A DNA stretch of 64,000 nt from Clostridium algoriphilum (lineage in GTDB: Bacteria; Bacillota; Clostridia; Clostridiales; Clostridiaceae): assembly GCF_020443705.1 (NCBI RefSeq), contig NZ_JAIZZK010000006.1:62001-126000 (forward strand), given 5' to 3'. The notes beneath the pieces are model-generated. The model worked only from the letters and a program-made list of their open reading frames with translations, made no database searches and was not told where the DNA came from. This document shows positions 9,239-18,206 of this stretch, piece after piece. Numbering within the stretch: the first letter of the stretch is position 1; each line of letters opens with the position of its first letter. A program made the translations under genes and the position numbers.

Positions 9239-10186
9239 ATGTTCAAGACAAAAAATATAATGAGTATAGTTTTAGTAGTTATTGTTTGCTTTGTGTTTAG
9301 TGCATGTGGTAACAAAGTTACGAATGATAAGAATATTAATACTACCAAAAAAGAAACAAGTAACGTTGTATATCCTTTAAAGGTGGTTGATTCTTATAAG
9401 AGAGAAGTTACTATTGAAAAGGAACCTAAAAGAATTGTAGCAATTGCACCAAATATAACAGAGATTATCTATGCACTGGGAAAAGGGTCAATTGTAGTTG
9501 GTAGAAGTGATTACGATGATTATCCAAATGAGGCCCTTAAGGCTCCATCAGTTGGTGACTTATTACAGCCAAGTATAGAAAAGATTGTTGAACTAAAACC
9601 TGACGTAGTTATTGCTTCAACTCTTTTTAATAAGGATATTATAAAAAAATTAGAGAATCTTAATATAAAGGTTATAGTGCTGAGCGATGAAAAAGATTTT
9701 ACTGGTGTACATAATACAATATCAAAGCTTGGACAGGTTGTAAATGCTAGCGGAAAAGCACAATCAATAACATTAAGCATGAAAAAGAAGGTTGCGGATG
9801 TAACAAGCAAGGTAGCAAGTGCTAGAAAACCAACAGTGTACTATATAGCAGGGTTCGGTAAAAGTGGTGATTTCACTGCTGGGAAAGATACGTTCATCGG
9901 TAATATGATAGAAATGGCTGGTGGGAAAAATGCAGCAGACGATGCAATTGGTTGGAAATACAGTCTTGAAAAGCTTGTGGAAAAGAATCCTGATGTGCTA
10001 ATATGCTCTAAGTTATACAACTCAAAAAAAAGTATAGAAGCTACTAATGGATACAAGAATTTGAAGGCAGTAAAGAAGGGCAATTTGCTAGAAGTTGACG
10101 AAAATATTATTGTTAGGCAAGGACCAAGACTTGCAGATGGGCTAGAAGCAATTGCTAAGTTAATTCATCCTGAACTTTTTAAATAG
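9239..10186 (+). CDS. btuF: BtuF-type corrinoid-binding lipoprotein
   Basis: A 315-aa class III (FecB/BtuF fold) solute-binding protein. A signal peptide with lipobox FSAC puts the lipidated Cys at residue 23. The fold motif KRIVAIAPNITEIIYALG begins near residue 64, and KPDVVIAS and NPDVLICS are characteristic strands of the two lobes. The B12 riboswitch upstream and cobU just before it make cobalamin or cobinamide the likely ligand rather than an iron chelate. The permease and ATPase genes follow with short gaps. Confidence 0.85.
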   Translation: MFKTKNIMSIVLVVIVCFVFSACGNKVTNDKNINTTKKETSNVVYPLKVVDSYKREVTIEKEPKRIVAIAPNITEIIYALGKGSIVVGRSDYDDYPNEALKAPSVGDLLQPSIEKIVELKPDVVIASTLFNKDIIKKLENLNIKVIVLSDEKDFTGVHNTISKLGQVVNASGKAQSITLSMKKKVADVTSKVASARKPTVYYIAGFGKSGDFTAGKDTFIGNMIEMAGGKNAADDAIGWKYSLEKLVEKNPDVLICSKLYNSKKSIEATNGYKNLKAVKKGNLLEVDENIIVRQGPRLADGLEAIAKLIHPELFK

Positions 10187-10202
10187 AAGGAGTTAAATTA
10201 TC

Positions 10203-11255
10203 ATGACATTCATTGATAAGAAAAATTATTATAAAAGAATTTTAGTTGTGGGGGTATTTTTACTCTTCATAGTTATAATTATTGCTACTAATTTAGGGGT
10301 GGCGGATATTTCTTTGAAACAGACAGCCATAATTATTATGAGTAAGATTCCAATAGTAAATAACTTTGTTTCATTAGATGGTATAAAATATACATCTGTA
10401 ATTATACTTCTAAACTTAAGACTTCCTAGAATACTATTGGCCTGCCTTGTAGGAGCAGCACTCTCAGTGGTTGGTACTTCTTATCAGGGCATTTTTAAAA
10501 ATCCAATGGCGGACCCATTTATACTTGGAGTTTCATCTGGGGCAGCACTTGGGGCCACTATAACTATGGTTTTTCTTAAAGAAATCCATTTCTTTGGAAT
10601 GAGCATGATAGCATGCAGCGCTTTTATAGGAGCTATAATAACTACCTTTTTAGTTTATAACGTTGCGAGGGTTGGCATAAAGGTTCCAGTGGTTACACTG
10701 CTACTTGCGGGTGTCGCTTTAAATTATTTATTATCTGCTATCATTTCATTAATGATGACCTTTAATAGAGATAATATCGAGGAAATTGTTATGTGGACTA
10801 TGGGTAGCTTTTCAACAGCAGGTTGGAGTGACGTAATTTTACTGTCTATTATAACAGTCCCATCAATATTGTTTATAGCTGTATTTTCAAGAGATCTAAA
10901 TATTATGCTACTTGGAGAAGATAGTGCTAGAAGCCTTGGCATCGATGTAAATGGATTCAAAAAATATATATTTGTAATAAGTACTTTAATGGTGGCAGTT
11001 GTTGTATCTGTAAGTGGAATTATTGGTTTTGTAGGGCTTATAGTTCCTCATGCTATCAGAATGATTTTTGGACCAGATAATAGGGTTGTTATACCATTCT
11101 CTGCACTTTTCGGAGCTATATTTTTAATAATTTGTGATACTCTTGCAAGGGTGGTACTTCCTCCGTCAGAAATACCTGTTGGAATCATTACTTCGATTTT
11201 TGGGGTGCCATTTTTTATATTTTTATTATATAAAGCAAAGAAGAAGGCGATTTAG
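10203..11255 (+). CDS. btuC: BtuC-type corrinoid ABC permease
   Basis: A 350-aa FecCD/BtuC permease with about ten membrane helices. Family blocks are LRLPRILLACLVGAALSVVG (near residue 76), the following GNPMADPFILGVSSG-like loop, and VGLIVPHAIRM near the C-terminus, where the ATPase docks. It forms the homodimeric channel of a type II ABC importer. It lies 17 bases after btuF and abuts the ATPase gene. Confidence 0.9.
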   Translation: MTFIDKKNYYKRILVVGVFLLFIVIIIATNLGVADISLKQTAIIIMSKIPIVNNFVSLDGIKYTSVIILLNLRLPRILLACLVGAALSVVGTSYQGIFKNPMADPFILGVSSGAALGATITMVFLKEIHFFGMSMIACSAFIGAIITTFLVYNVARVGIKVPVVTLLLAGVALNYLLSAIISLMMTFNRDNIEEIVMWTMGSFSTAGWSDVILLSIITVPSILFIAVFSRDLNIMLLGEDSARSLGIDVNGFKKYIFVISTLMVAVVVSVSGIIGFVGLIVPHAIRMIFGPDNRVVIPFSALFGAIFLIICDTLARVVLPPSEIPVGIITSIFGVPFFIFLLYKAKKKAI

Positions 11256-12020
11256 TTGATAGAGATAAATAATGTAAGTTTTTCATTTGAAAGAGAAGTA
11301 TTAAAAAATATCAATATAAATATAAAAAGAGGAAATTTTTATACCATTCTAGGACCAAATGGATCAGGTAAAACTACTCTTTTAAGGATATTATCAAAAT
11401 CATTACATATGGATAAAGGCGAAATATATATTGATGAAGAGGAATTAACCCAGATAAAATCAAAGATTCTAGCAAAGAAAATGGCTGTGGTATCACAAAG
11501 CACAGAAATTGAATTCGATTTTTCAGTACAAGATATAGTTCTTATGGGAAGAATACCTCATATACCTAGGTTTAGCTCAGAAAGTGAAAAAGACATGGAA
11601 ATAGCGAAGAATGCTATGGAAATGACAAATACTTGGGAATTTAAAGATAAAAGTATAAATGCACTAAGTGGTGGAGAAAGACAACGAGTGGTTGTTGCAC
11701 GGGCGATTGCTCAAGAGACAGGAATAATTCTTTTAGATGAGCCTATTTCTCACCTAGATATCCATCAACAAATTGAAATAATGAATCAATTGAAACAATT
11801 GAATAAAAATAAAAATGTAACAATTATTGCGGTGTTACATGACCTAAACATTGCAGCTGCGTATGCTGATCATATGATATTAATGCATGATTGCAAAGTC
11901 TATAAAGATGGAGCCCCAGAGGAAGTATTAACAGAAGATATAATTAAAAAGGTTTATGGATTAGAGGTATATGTAACAAAAAACCCTAAAACAGGGAAGA
12001 CTTTTATTATGCCTTTTTAG
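11256..12020 (+). CDS. btuD: BtuD-type corrinoid ABC ATPase
   Basis: A 254-aa importer ATPase. Walker A is GPNGSGKTT at residues 33-41, the signature is LSGGERQRV, Walker B is IILLDEPISHLD and the switch His is in LHDLN. It starts with TTG directly after the permease stop (TAGTTG), behind AAGAAGG. It is the last gene of the riboswitch operon and is followed by a terminator hairpin. Confidence 0.9.
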   Translation: MIEINNVSFSFEREVLKNININIKRGNFYTILGPNGSGKTTLLRILSKSLHMDKGEIYIDEEELTQIKSKILAKKMAVVSQSTEIEFDFSVQDIVLMGRIPHIPRFSSESEKDMEIAKNAMEMTNTWEFKDKSINALSGGERQRVVVARAIAQETGIILLDEPISHLDIHQQIEIMNQLKQLNKNKNVTIIAVLHDLNIAAAYADHMILMHDCKVYKDGAPEEVLTEDIIKKVYGLEVYVTKNPKTGKTFIMPF

Positions 12021-12030
12021 TGTGAAAAAC

Positions 12031-12065
12031 TAAGCACAATTATAATTAATTGTGCTTAATTTTTC
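12031..12065. terminator. Bidirectional terminator after btuD
   Basis: An 11-bp inverted repeat (TAAGCACAATT / AATTGTGCTTA) is followed by ATTTTT. It serves btuD and probably also the convergent Tyr-rich gene, whose stop lies at its edge. Confidence 0.8.
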
Positions 12066-12321
12066 ATTTAAGACTATCATTTACGTACGACTCATCAACC
12101 TCATAAAATATATCCTCATTAATATTTCTATAAGAATTGTGGTACAATTCATTGCCTTCCATGTTGTACCTAGCTCTATATTCATCGGTATAAGGGCTAC
12201 TGTAGTCCTCATTATAGCGAACACTGTAGTCTTCGTTATAACGAACGTTGTAGTCAACCTCATCTAAAGGTATTAAAGGGGCTACTGGTACTAAATAGTA
12301 GGTGGGATAATAAATTATCAT
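12064..12321 (-). CDS. Tyr-rich repeat protein, about 85 aa, unknown
   Basis: A small acidic protein with about one Tyr in five residues. The middle holds imperfect repeats of the form YN(V/E)RYNEDYS (VRYNEDYS occurs twice, then YTDEYRARYN). The N-terminus is hydrophobic and Tyr/Pro-rich. There are no Cys residues. Of two nearby ATGs, the second (12321) has the better spacing from AGGAGG; the first would begin at 12327. Tyr-rich small proteins are common in clostridial spore coats, where tyrosines can be cross-linked, so a coat role is a guess from composition only. Rubrerythrin lies just upstream on the same strand. Confidence 0.6.
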   Translation of the reverse strand: MIIYYPTYYLVPVAPLIPLDEVDYNVRYNEDYSVRYNEDYSSPYTDEYRARYNMEGNELYHNSYRNINEDIFYEVDESYVNDSLK

Positions 12322-12332
12322 ATTCATTCCTC

Positions 12333-12872
12333 CTATTTATAGTCTTCACAATAGATTTTAAAGTAAGCCTTTGGAAACTTACATAGTGGACAAAAATCAG
12401 GTGCTTCTTTTCCTATATGAATATATCCACAATTCATACATTGCCATTTTACATCAGTGTTTCTTTTAAACATCATGCCGGCTTCAAGATTTTCATATAT
12501 TTTCATAAATCTCATTTCATGACTTTCTTCTACTTCTTGTAATTCTTTATAGAAATTTGCAATATCCATAAAACCTTCTACTATAGCTTCCTTTTCAAAT
12601 TGTTTATATAAGGTGTTACTTTCATGAGCTTCTCCTTTTGCAGAGTCTTTTAAATTTTCTGCAGTATTTTTATTCATCTTAAGAAATCTATTGAAAACTT
12701 CTCTTGCATGAGCCTTTTCGTTGTTTGCAGTAGCTTCAAAGATAGAAGCTATATATTCATATCCTTCTTTTTCTGCTTTTTCAGCATAAAATGTATATTT
12801 ATTTCTTGCTCTTGACTCCCCCGCAAAAGTACTTAAAAGATTTCTCTCAGTTTTACTACCATTTAATTGCAT
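12333..12872 (-). CDS. Rubrerythrin
   Basis: A 179-aa rubrerythrin, a non-heme iron peroxidase that reduces H2O2 with electrons from rubredoxin. A ferritin-like di-iron four-helix domain covers about residues 1-135 (EExxH-type ligands visible in FAGESRARNKY, EKAHARE and EESHEMRF), and a rubredoxin-like domain covers about 142-179 with CMNCGY and CPLCKF. An AGGAGG-like site (GGAGGAATAG) precedes the ATG. It probably takes part in protecting oxygen-sensitive enzymes encoded in this window, such as nitrogenase and hydrogenase. Confidence 0.95.
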   Translation of the reverse strand: MQLNGSKTERNLLSTFAGESRARNKYTFYAEKAEKEGYEYIASIFEATANNEKAHAREVFNRFLKMNKNTAENLKDSAKGEAHESNTLYKQFEKEAIVEGFMDIANFYKELQEVEESHEMRFMKIYENLEAGMMFKRNTDVKWQCMNCGYIHIGKEAPDFCPLCKFPKAYFKIYCEDYK

Positions 12873-13081
12873 TTCTATTCCTCCATTAAGTAATTTATCT
12901 TCCTTATTATTCTATTCATTATGCTTTTAAAGGTTACATTAAAAAAAGACATCACATAGAATATATTAAAAGTGCTTGTGATGGGTTGAATGAAAATGTA
13001 GTTGTAATTAAAAACATTTTAACAAAGAATTTAACATATATATACTAATATGAAAGAACTAAAATTAATTAGGAGATAAAT

Positions 13082-13423
13082 ATGCATGAAGTTTCTATAA
13101 TTCAAAATGTTATTAAAATAGTTTCAGAGAAAGCGATTGAAAATAAATTAACTAAAGTTAATAAGGTATCGTTAAAAATAGGGGAGTTATCTGGTGTTAT
13201 GCCAGAATGCTTAAATTTTGCATTTGAGATCTGTATAGTAGATACACTGCTTGAAGGTTCGACTTTAGAAATAGAAAAAGTTAATGCAGTTGCTGAATGC
13301 AAAGATTGCAAACAGAAATATCCAATCGACCATTTCAATAAACTTTGTCCATGCTGTAATAAATTTTGTTCTAGTATTATTAGTGGATATGAGCTTTATG
13401 TAAATACTATAGAAGGAGATTAA
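13082..13423 (+). CDS. hypA: Hydrogenase nickel insertion protein HypA
   Basis: A 113-aa HypA metallochaperone that passes nickel to the large subunit of [NiFe] hydrogenase together with HypB. The N-terminal MHE nickel-binding motif is intact, and the zinc site is C73-x2-C76 and C89-x2-C92. It begins behind TTAGGAG and ends 3 bases before hypB, so the two are co-translated. No hypC, D, E or F lies in the window; they must be elsewhere. Confidence 0.93.
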   Translation: MHEVSIIQNVIKIVSEKAIENKLTKVNKVSLKIGELSGVMPECLNFAFEICIVDTLLEGSTLEIEKVNAVAECKDCKQKYPIDHFNKLCPCCNKFCSSIISGYELYVNTIEGD

Positions 13424-13426
13424 AAT

Positions 13427-14101
13427 ATGAGTGAAATAAAGGTAATTACCAATATACTTCAAAAAAATGATGAGATAACCTTAATAAATAAAAGACTACT
13501 ATGCGAAAAAGGCATCTATGTAATAAACTTAATGAGTTCACCTGGTTCAGGGAAGACATCCTTACTTGAAAGAATAATAGCTAAGCTTAAAAACAATATA
13601 AATATAGCTGTAATTGAAGGAGATATTTATACCACGAAAGATGCCGAGCGAATAGAGGCTCAGGGCGTTCCAGTGATTCAAATCAACACTTGCGGAGCGT
13701 GCCACCTTGATGGCCAAATGATAAAAAATGCATTAAATGCATTAACCCTTGATAAAATTGATTTGCTTGTAATAGAAAATGTAGGTAATCTAGTTTGTCC
13801 CGCTGAATTTGAAATTGGTGAAGACATAAAAATCTGTGTTTTGAGTACTACAGAAGGGAATGACAAACCTTTGAAGTATCCACTAATGTTTGAGAAAAGT
13901 GGTGCAATTATTTTAAATAAATTAGATTTAATAGAATTCACTGATTTTGACAAAAAAGATTTTTATAGAGATATAAGGTCTTTAAATGCTAATGTAGATC
14001 TATTTGAAACATCCTGTGTTAAAAATCAGGGTATAGATGAAATATGTTCATGGTTAATGCTAAAAATACAAAGTAAAAAATTAAAAGTTAACAATAGATA
14101 A
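13427..14101 (+). CDS. hypB: Hydrogenase nickel insertion GTPase HypB (canonical copy)
   Basis: A 224-aa HypB GTPase of the SIMIBI class. The P-loop SSPGSGKTS is at residues 37-45, GD follows at 65-66, and NKLD is the base-specificity motif. The metal site of the G domain is intact: C92, H93 (in GACHLDG) and C124 (NLVCPAEFE). It lacks the extra N-terminal His-rich or CxxCGC nickel-storage segment. It pairs with hypA and is followed by a terminator. A paralogue of the same length lies after the hydrogenase genes and has lost all three metal ligands. Confidence 0.93.
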   Translation: MSEIKVITNILQKNDEITLINKRLLCEKGIYVINLMSSPGSGKTSLLERIIAKLKNNINIAVIEGDIYTTKDAERIEAQGVPVIQINTCGACHLDGQMIKNALNALTLDKIDLLVIENVGNLVCPAEFEIGEDIKICVLSTTEGNDKPLKYPLMFEKSGAIILNKLDLIEFTDFDKKDFYRDIRSLNANVDLFETSCVKNQGIDEICSWLMLKIQSKKLKVNNR

Positions 14102-14174
14102 AGAAGAAGCAAAAATAACCTTGGATATTTTTAAGGAGCTTACTCTAAGGATATGTTAGATTTTGTACAAGAGG

Positions 14175-14205
14175 GCTAGAGATTATGTATCTCTGGCTTT
14201 ATTTA
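14175..14205 (+). terminator. Terminator after hypAB
   Basis: A 9-bp stem (GCTAGAGAT / ATCTCTGGC, one G-U) is followed by TTTATTTATTT. It separates the hypAB unit from the hydrogenase structural genes. Confidence 0.75.
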
Positions 14206-14294
14206 TTTAAAATATGATTATTCAGTACCAAATACTGCATAATTAAGATATTCTTTCAATATATATTAAGAATGGATAAATAGGAGGGAGTATT

Positions 14295-15128
14295 TTGAAT
14301 GGAAGAAGACTTATAAAGAGTGCCATAAATGAAATTCATAAGGGTGAGGCAAAGAAAATTAATTTTGTATGGATGGAGGCTAATGGTTGTATGGGAAATA
14401 TAATTTCCTTTCTTAATGCAGATAAGCCGGATGTTCCTTATTTTCTAAAGGAAATGGTTAATTTGAAATTTAGCCCCAGCCTTATGCAAGCAGAAGGTGA
14501 AGTTGCCTATGAAGAATTCTTGGAAGTTTTAAATACTGATTTTATATTAGGAGTAGAAGGGGCTCTAACTAATATGGATGAGGGCTTTTATAATATATTT
14601 GCAACCTATAAAGGCAGGAGGGTACCTACATCAGAAGCTATTAATTTAGCGTCAAAGAAAGCAAAAGCAATAATAGCTATTGGAACTTGTGCTTCGTTTG
14701 GAGGAATATCAGCAGCTAAACCTAATCCAACAGGATGCATAAGTTTAGAGGGTTTCCTTCAAAAGGAAGTAATAAATATTCCAGGCTGCCCTGCGAACCC
14801 TTTGTGGGTTATGGGAACTATAGCTAGTATTATTCTTCATAAAAAGATTGAAGTAGATGAGAAAGGGCGACCAATAATGTTTTTTAAAGAAAGCAACCAC
14901 ACTAATTGCCCAAGACGCTCGTATTTTGATAATAAGGTATATGCAGAGAAACTAGGAGAAAAAGAGTGCATGATAAAGGTTGGATGTAAAGGCCCTATTA
15001 CAAAAGCTTACTGTCCGCTTGGATTATGGAATTCAAGAATAAATTGGCCAGTAGAGGCTAATACGCCTTGCATAGGTTGTGCTAGTGAATTTTTCCCGGA
15101 TGGTACAGAACCATTTGTTAAGTACTGA
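14295..15128 (+). CDS. [NiFe] uptake hydrogenase small subunit, group 2-like
   Basis: A 277-aa iron-sulfur subunit carrying electrons away from the [NiFe] site. There is no twin-arginine signal peptide, so it is cytoplasmic. The proximal-cluster region reads WMEANGCMGNIISFLNA: C32 is present but the usual second Cys of CxGC is Asn35. Cyanobacterial-type HupS proteins (group 2a) have the same CxGN. Other ligands are visible: GTCASFGG, PGCPANP, the distal HTNC and later Cys, and CIGC near the C-terminus. Start: TTG behind AGGAGGGAG. The large subunit follows after 70 bases. The absence of a membrane b-type cytochrome gene next door fits a soluble enzyme. Confidence 0.88.
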   Translation: MNGRRLIKSAINEIHKGEAKKINFVWMEANGCMGNIISFLNADKPDVPYFLKEMVNLKFSPSLMQAEGEVAYEEFLEVLNTDFILGVEGALTNMDEGFYNIFATYKGRRVPTSEAINLASKKAKAIIAIGTCASFGGISAAKPNPTGCISLEGFLQKEVINIPGCPANPLWVMGTIASIILHKKIEVDEKGRPIMFFKESNHTNCPRRSYFDNKVYAEKLGEKECMIKVGCKGPITKAYCPLGLWNSRINWPVEANTPCIGCASEFFPDGTEPFVKY

Positions 15129-15197
15129 AAAATGTTTAAAAACCACAGGTAGATAACAATTGATAGTTCAAATTTATTCTAGAGTGAGGTGATTGTG

Positions 15198-16598
15198 GTG
15201 ACTACCAAAATAACTATAGACCCTATAACTAGAATTATGGGTCCTTTAAGCATAGAAGTAGAAATTAAAAAAAATAAAGTAGTAGAAGCTAAAAGTGGTG
15301 GGATTCAGTTTAGGGGTTTTGAAAAGATGTTAATAGGACGGCCCCCATTAGATGCAGTATATTTTACGCAAAGAATATGTGGCATATGTTCTACATCACA
15401 TGGATTAGTAGCAAGTCTTGCACTTGAAGATGCACTAAAGGTAAAGCCGAATGAGAATGGAGTAAAAATCAGAGATTTTGCTCATGGAGCTGAGTTTCTT
15501 CAAAATATCATGAGGCAAATTTGTATTTTTGTATTTCCCGATTACGTGAATATAACATTGGTTCCAGGAAATTCAAACTATGATTTTAGACTTCCCGAGA
15601 AATACACAGAAAAAATCAATAAAGACTATGTGAAGGCACTAGAATGTAGTCGCCTTGCCCATGAAATTATAGCTCTTATAGGTGGGAAAGTACCACATAA
15701 CCATGGTGTATTTGTGGGTGGAACCACTGCAAACATGGATGCTTCTAAAATTATAAGAATGAAATCCCTACTGCACTCTATTAGTGAATTTATGTGTGGA
15801 AACATGGTTTACGATATAAATGTTATAGCTCATTATTATCCAGAGTATTTTAAAATTGGTGGTGGGACAAAGAATCTTTTAACCTATGGACTATTTCATG
15901 ATTTGCATAATAAAGATATGGAGTATGTACAGCCTTTAAGTTGTATTGACGGTGAGGTAGCTAATTTAGACGTAAAAGCAATAACGGAGAGTTCAGCATT
16001 TGCTTGGTATAAAGATTCGAAACCTACTGAAGTTCCATCAAATTATCCATCTGAAACAGATATTAAAAAGCCGGGAGCATATACATTTATCAAAGCACCT
16101 AGGTATAAAGGTAAAGTTGTACAGGTTGGGCCACTTGCTCGTATGATTTTATCAGGTTCCTATAGAAATAGTATATCCACCATGGATAGGCTTATGGCTC
16201 GGGTACTTGAAGGGAAAAAGATTTGTGAAAAAATGCTCATAATACTTGATGCAATAGAGCCTATACCAGCAGTACAGGAAAAATATATTATTCCAGAGAG
16301 TGCACAGGGAATAGGACTTTGTGATGCCGTTAGGGGAGCGCTCGGACACTGGACTACTATAGAAAAAGGGGTCATAAAGAATTGTGATATAGTTACTCCT
16401 ACTGCTTGGAATCTATCACCAATAGATGAGATGGGTCAGCATGGGGCTCTCGAGAGTGCTCTTATTGGTACTGAAATTCAAAACCTTAAGAATCCTGTAG
16501 AAATAGGCCGTATAGTGCGCTCTTTTGATCCTTGTATATCTTGTGCTACCCATGTTAATACAGAATACGGTGAGCCTTATTGTATAAATATTACTTGA
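15198..16598 (+). CDS. [NiFe] uptake hydrogenase large subunit
   Basis: A 466-aa catalytic subunit. The Ni-Fe ligands are RICGICSTSHG (C61, C64) and DPCISCATH (C446, C449, H452). After the His a 14-residue tail (VNTEYGEPYCINIT) remains, which the maturation protease encoded at 17422 should remove after nickel insertion. Of several in-frame GTG codons I chose 15198, about 8 bases after GAGG. With the small subunit it probably oxidises H2, including that released by nitrogenase; direction is inferred from subunit type, not proven. Confidence 0.92.
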   Translation: MTTKITIDPITRIMGPLSIEVEIKKNKVVEAKSGGIQFRGFEKMLIGRPPLDAVYFTQRICGICSTSHGLVASLALEDALKVKPNENGVKIRDFAHGAEFLQNIMRQICIFVFPDYVNITLVPGNSNYDFRLPEKYTEKINKDYVKALECSRLAHEIIALIGGKVPHNHGVFVGGTTANMDASKIIRMKSLLHSISEFMCGNMVYDINVIAHYYPEYFKIGGGTKNLLTYGLFHDLHNKDMEYVQPLSCIDGEVANLDVKAITESSAFAWYKDSKPTEVPSNYPSETDIKKPGAYTFIKAPRYKGKVVQVGPLARMILSGSYRNSISTMDRLMARVLEGKKICEKMLIILDAIEPIPAVQEKYIIPESAQGIGLCDAVRGALGHWTTIEKGVIKNCDIVTPTAWNLSPIDEMGQHGALESALIGTEIQNLKNPVEIGRIVRSFDPCISCATHVNTEYGEPYCINIT

Positions 16599-16697
16599 TA
16601 CATCTAAAATAAAACATTATTCATCTAACTAAATATTTCTAAAAATGCCTAAGAAGATATGAATTATATATGTATACAATATAAGGAGAATAGTGAA

Positions 16698-17366
16698 ATG
16701 AGTGAAATAAAGATTAGTATTAATATGTTAAATACTAATGAAGAGATTCATGAGGAAAATAAAAACCTTTTCGATGAAGAGGGCATATTTGTTATAAATC
16801 TAATGAGCGCTCCTGGGTCCGGTAAAACTACTATACTTGAAAAATTAATTCCAAAGCTTAAACAAAACTTAAATATGGCGGTAATTGAAGGAGACTTATA
16901 TACCACTAAAGATGCAGAGCGGATTGAGGCCAAGGGAGTCCCAGTAGTACAGGTTAATACTGCGGGATCTTCGTATATAGAAGGATCTAAGGTAAGGGAA
17001 GCATCATTAAACTTTGATTTAAGAGAGATAGATCTTATTATCATAGAGAATGTAGGGAGCTTAGTATCTCCGGCTGAATTTGAAATTGGAGAGGATATAA
17101 AACTTTGCGTGCTTAGTGTGACGGAAGGTAATGATAAGCCTTTAAAGTATCCATTGATGTTTGAAAAAAGCACAGCGATAATATTAAATAAAATTGATTT
17201 AATGCAATTTACGGATTTTAAGGAAGAAGAGTTTTACGAAGATACTAAATTATTGAATGACAAAGCAAAGATTTTTCAAACCTCTTGCACTAAAAATATA
17301 GGAATAGATGAACTAAGTGAATGGATTTTGGAACAAGTAAAGAGAAAAATAAGTAGTCACAAATAA
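16698..17366 (+). CDS. HypB-like GTPase paralogue lacking the metal ligands
   Basis: A 222-aa protein that aligns without gaps to the hypB product at 13427 over the first 130 residues. P-loop (SAPGSGKTT, residues 37-45), EGD and NKID are intact, so it should bind GTP. All three G-domain metal ligands are changed: C92 to Ser, H93 to Tyr, C124 to Ser. The gene lies between the large subunit and the maturation protease, within the same locus. I chose ATG 16698 over the upstream in-frame ATG because AAGGAGA is properly spaced. A nickel-independent or regulatory partner of HypB/HypA is possible; function is not known. Confidence 0.88.
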   Translation: MSEIKISINMLNTNEEIHEENKNLFDEEGIFVINLMSAPGSGKTTILEKLIPKLKQNLNMAVIEGDLYTTKDAERIEAKGVPVVQVNTAGSSYIEGSKVREASLNFDLREIDLIIIENVGSLVSPAEFEIGEDIKLCVLSVTEGNDKPLKYPLMFEKSTAIILNKIDLMQFTDFKEEEFYEDTKLLNDKAKIFQTSCTKNIGIDELSEWILEQVKRKISSHK

Positions 17367-17373
17367 AAATTTC

Positions 17374-17400
17374 AAATCCTGTTTATAGCAGGATTTTTTT
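17374..17400 (+). terminator. Terminator after the second hypB
   Basis: Stem AAATCCTG / CAGGATTT with a 7-8 base loop and a run of seven T. The protease gene starts 20 bases later, so its expression needs read-through or its own promoter. Confidence 0.75.
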
Positions 17401-17421
17401 ATATTAAGGGGTTGAATTAAT

Positions 17422-17859
17422 ATGGGTAAAAAGGTTATTGCTATAGGTAATAGGTTGATGATGGATGATTCAGTAGCAGTGTTAGTTTTAGAAAAAATTA
17501 AAAATATCATAGAGGATAAAGGTATAGAGGCTATTATAGGAGAAACAGATGTAGAATTTTGTTTTTCAAAATTAAATGAATGTGATGTATTTTATATCAT
17601 TGATTCAACATATTATGGAAATTCACCAGGCACTGTAACTTTTAAAAGCTTGGATGATATAAGAAAGATTAGAGGTCAGAATAGGTCTATTCACTCTTTA
17701 GGATTATTGGAATTAGTGAATATGTACAATTTAAATATTAATGGATACTTTGTAGGAATAGAGATTGCTAGTATTAATATAAATATTGGTTTAAGTCATA
17801 TTTTAGAGGGAAAATTAGAATGCATATCTAGTAAAATATTGAAGTTTATTATTTCATAA
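17422..17859 (+). CDS. [NiFe] hydrogenase maturation protease (HyaD/HycI family)
   Basis: A 145-aa endopeptidase that trims the C-terminal tail of the hydrogenase large subunit once nickel is in place. The family start GN-x-L-x-x-D-D (GNRLMMDD, residues 9-16) with the nickel-sensing acidic residue is visible, as are the later DSTYYGNSPGT and HSLG blocks. Length is typical. Its neighbour at 15198 carries the tail it should cut. Confidence 0.85.
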   Translation: MGKKVIAIGNRLMMDDSVAVLVLEKIKNIIEDKGIEAIIGETDVEFCFSKLNECDVFYIIDSTYYGNSPGTVTFKSLDDIRKIRGQNRSIHSLGLLELVNMYNLNINGYFVGIEIASININIGLSHILEGKLECISSKILKFIIS

Positions 17860-17946
17860 ATACTCTAAATGCAAGCATATGTTGATAATAAGAGTGAAAT
17901 TGGAAGTTTGGAAAGTAAACCTAAAAATATTATTTAGGTAAAGATT

Positions 17947-18108
17947 ATGTCAATTAGAAAAAGTAAGCAAATGAGAGTTTTTTTAACCAATGAAAATATG
18001 ATTACCGTTTACTAAGCCAAAAACTTCAATGAGTTGTTTTTGACTGCTGAGTTAAAAGATGGTATACCTAGAAAGACTAATTATTATAATTATAATGTTT
18101 ATAACTAA
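17947..18108 (+). pseudogene. Possible small gene remnant with one in-frame stop
   Basis: An ATG-initiated frame of 22 codons ends in TAA, and the same frame then stays open for another 30 codons (AKNFNELFLTAELKDG, then IPRKTN) to a second stop. Codon use over both parts looks coding. It may be the remnant of a small gene broken by a nonsense mutation, but I recognise no family. The rest of the 17860-18206 gap shows nothing. Confidence 0.25.
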
Positions 18109-18206
18109 TTGAAAGTATATTATGTTTAACAGTTATTATATAATGATTTGCCTAAGAAAAGAAAGTAAATAGATAAATAGGAAAATTTTAATGAGTAGGT
18201 GAAAAA

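Noticed and set aside
16748-17173. Minus-strand ORF of 141 codons inside the second hypB
   Set aside because: It is antisense to a clear HypB GTPase domain and has no ribosome site.
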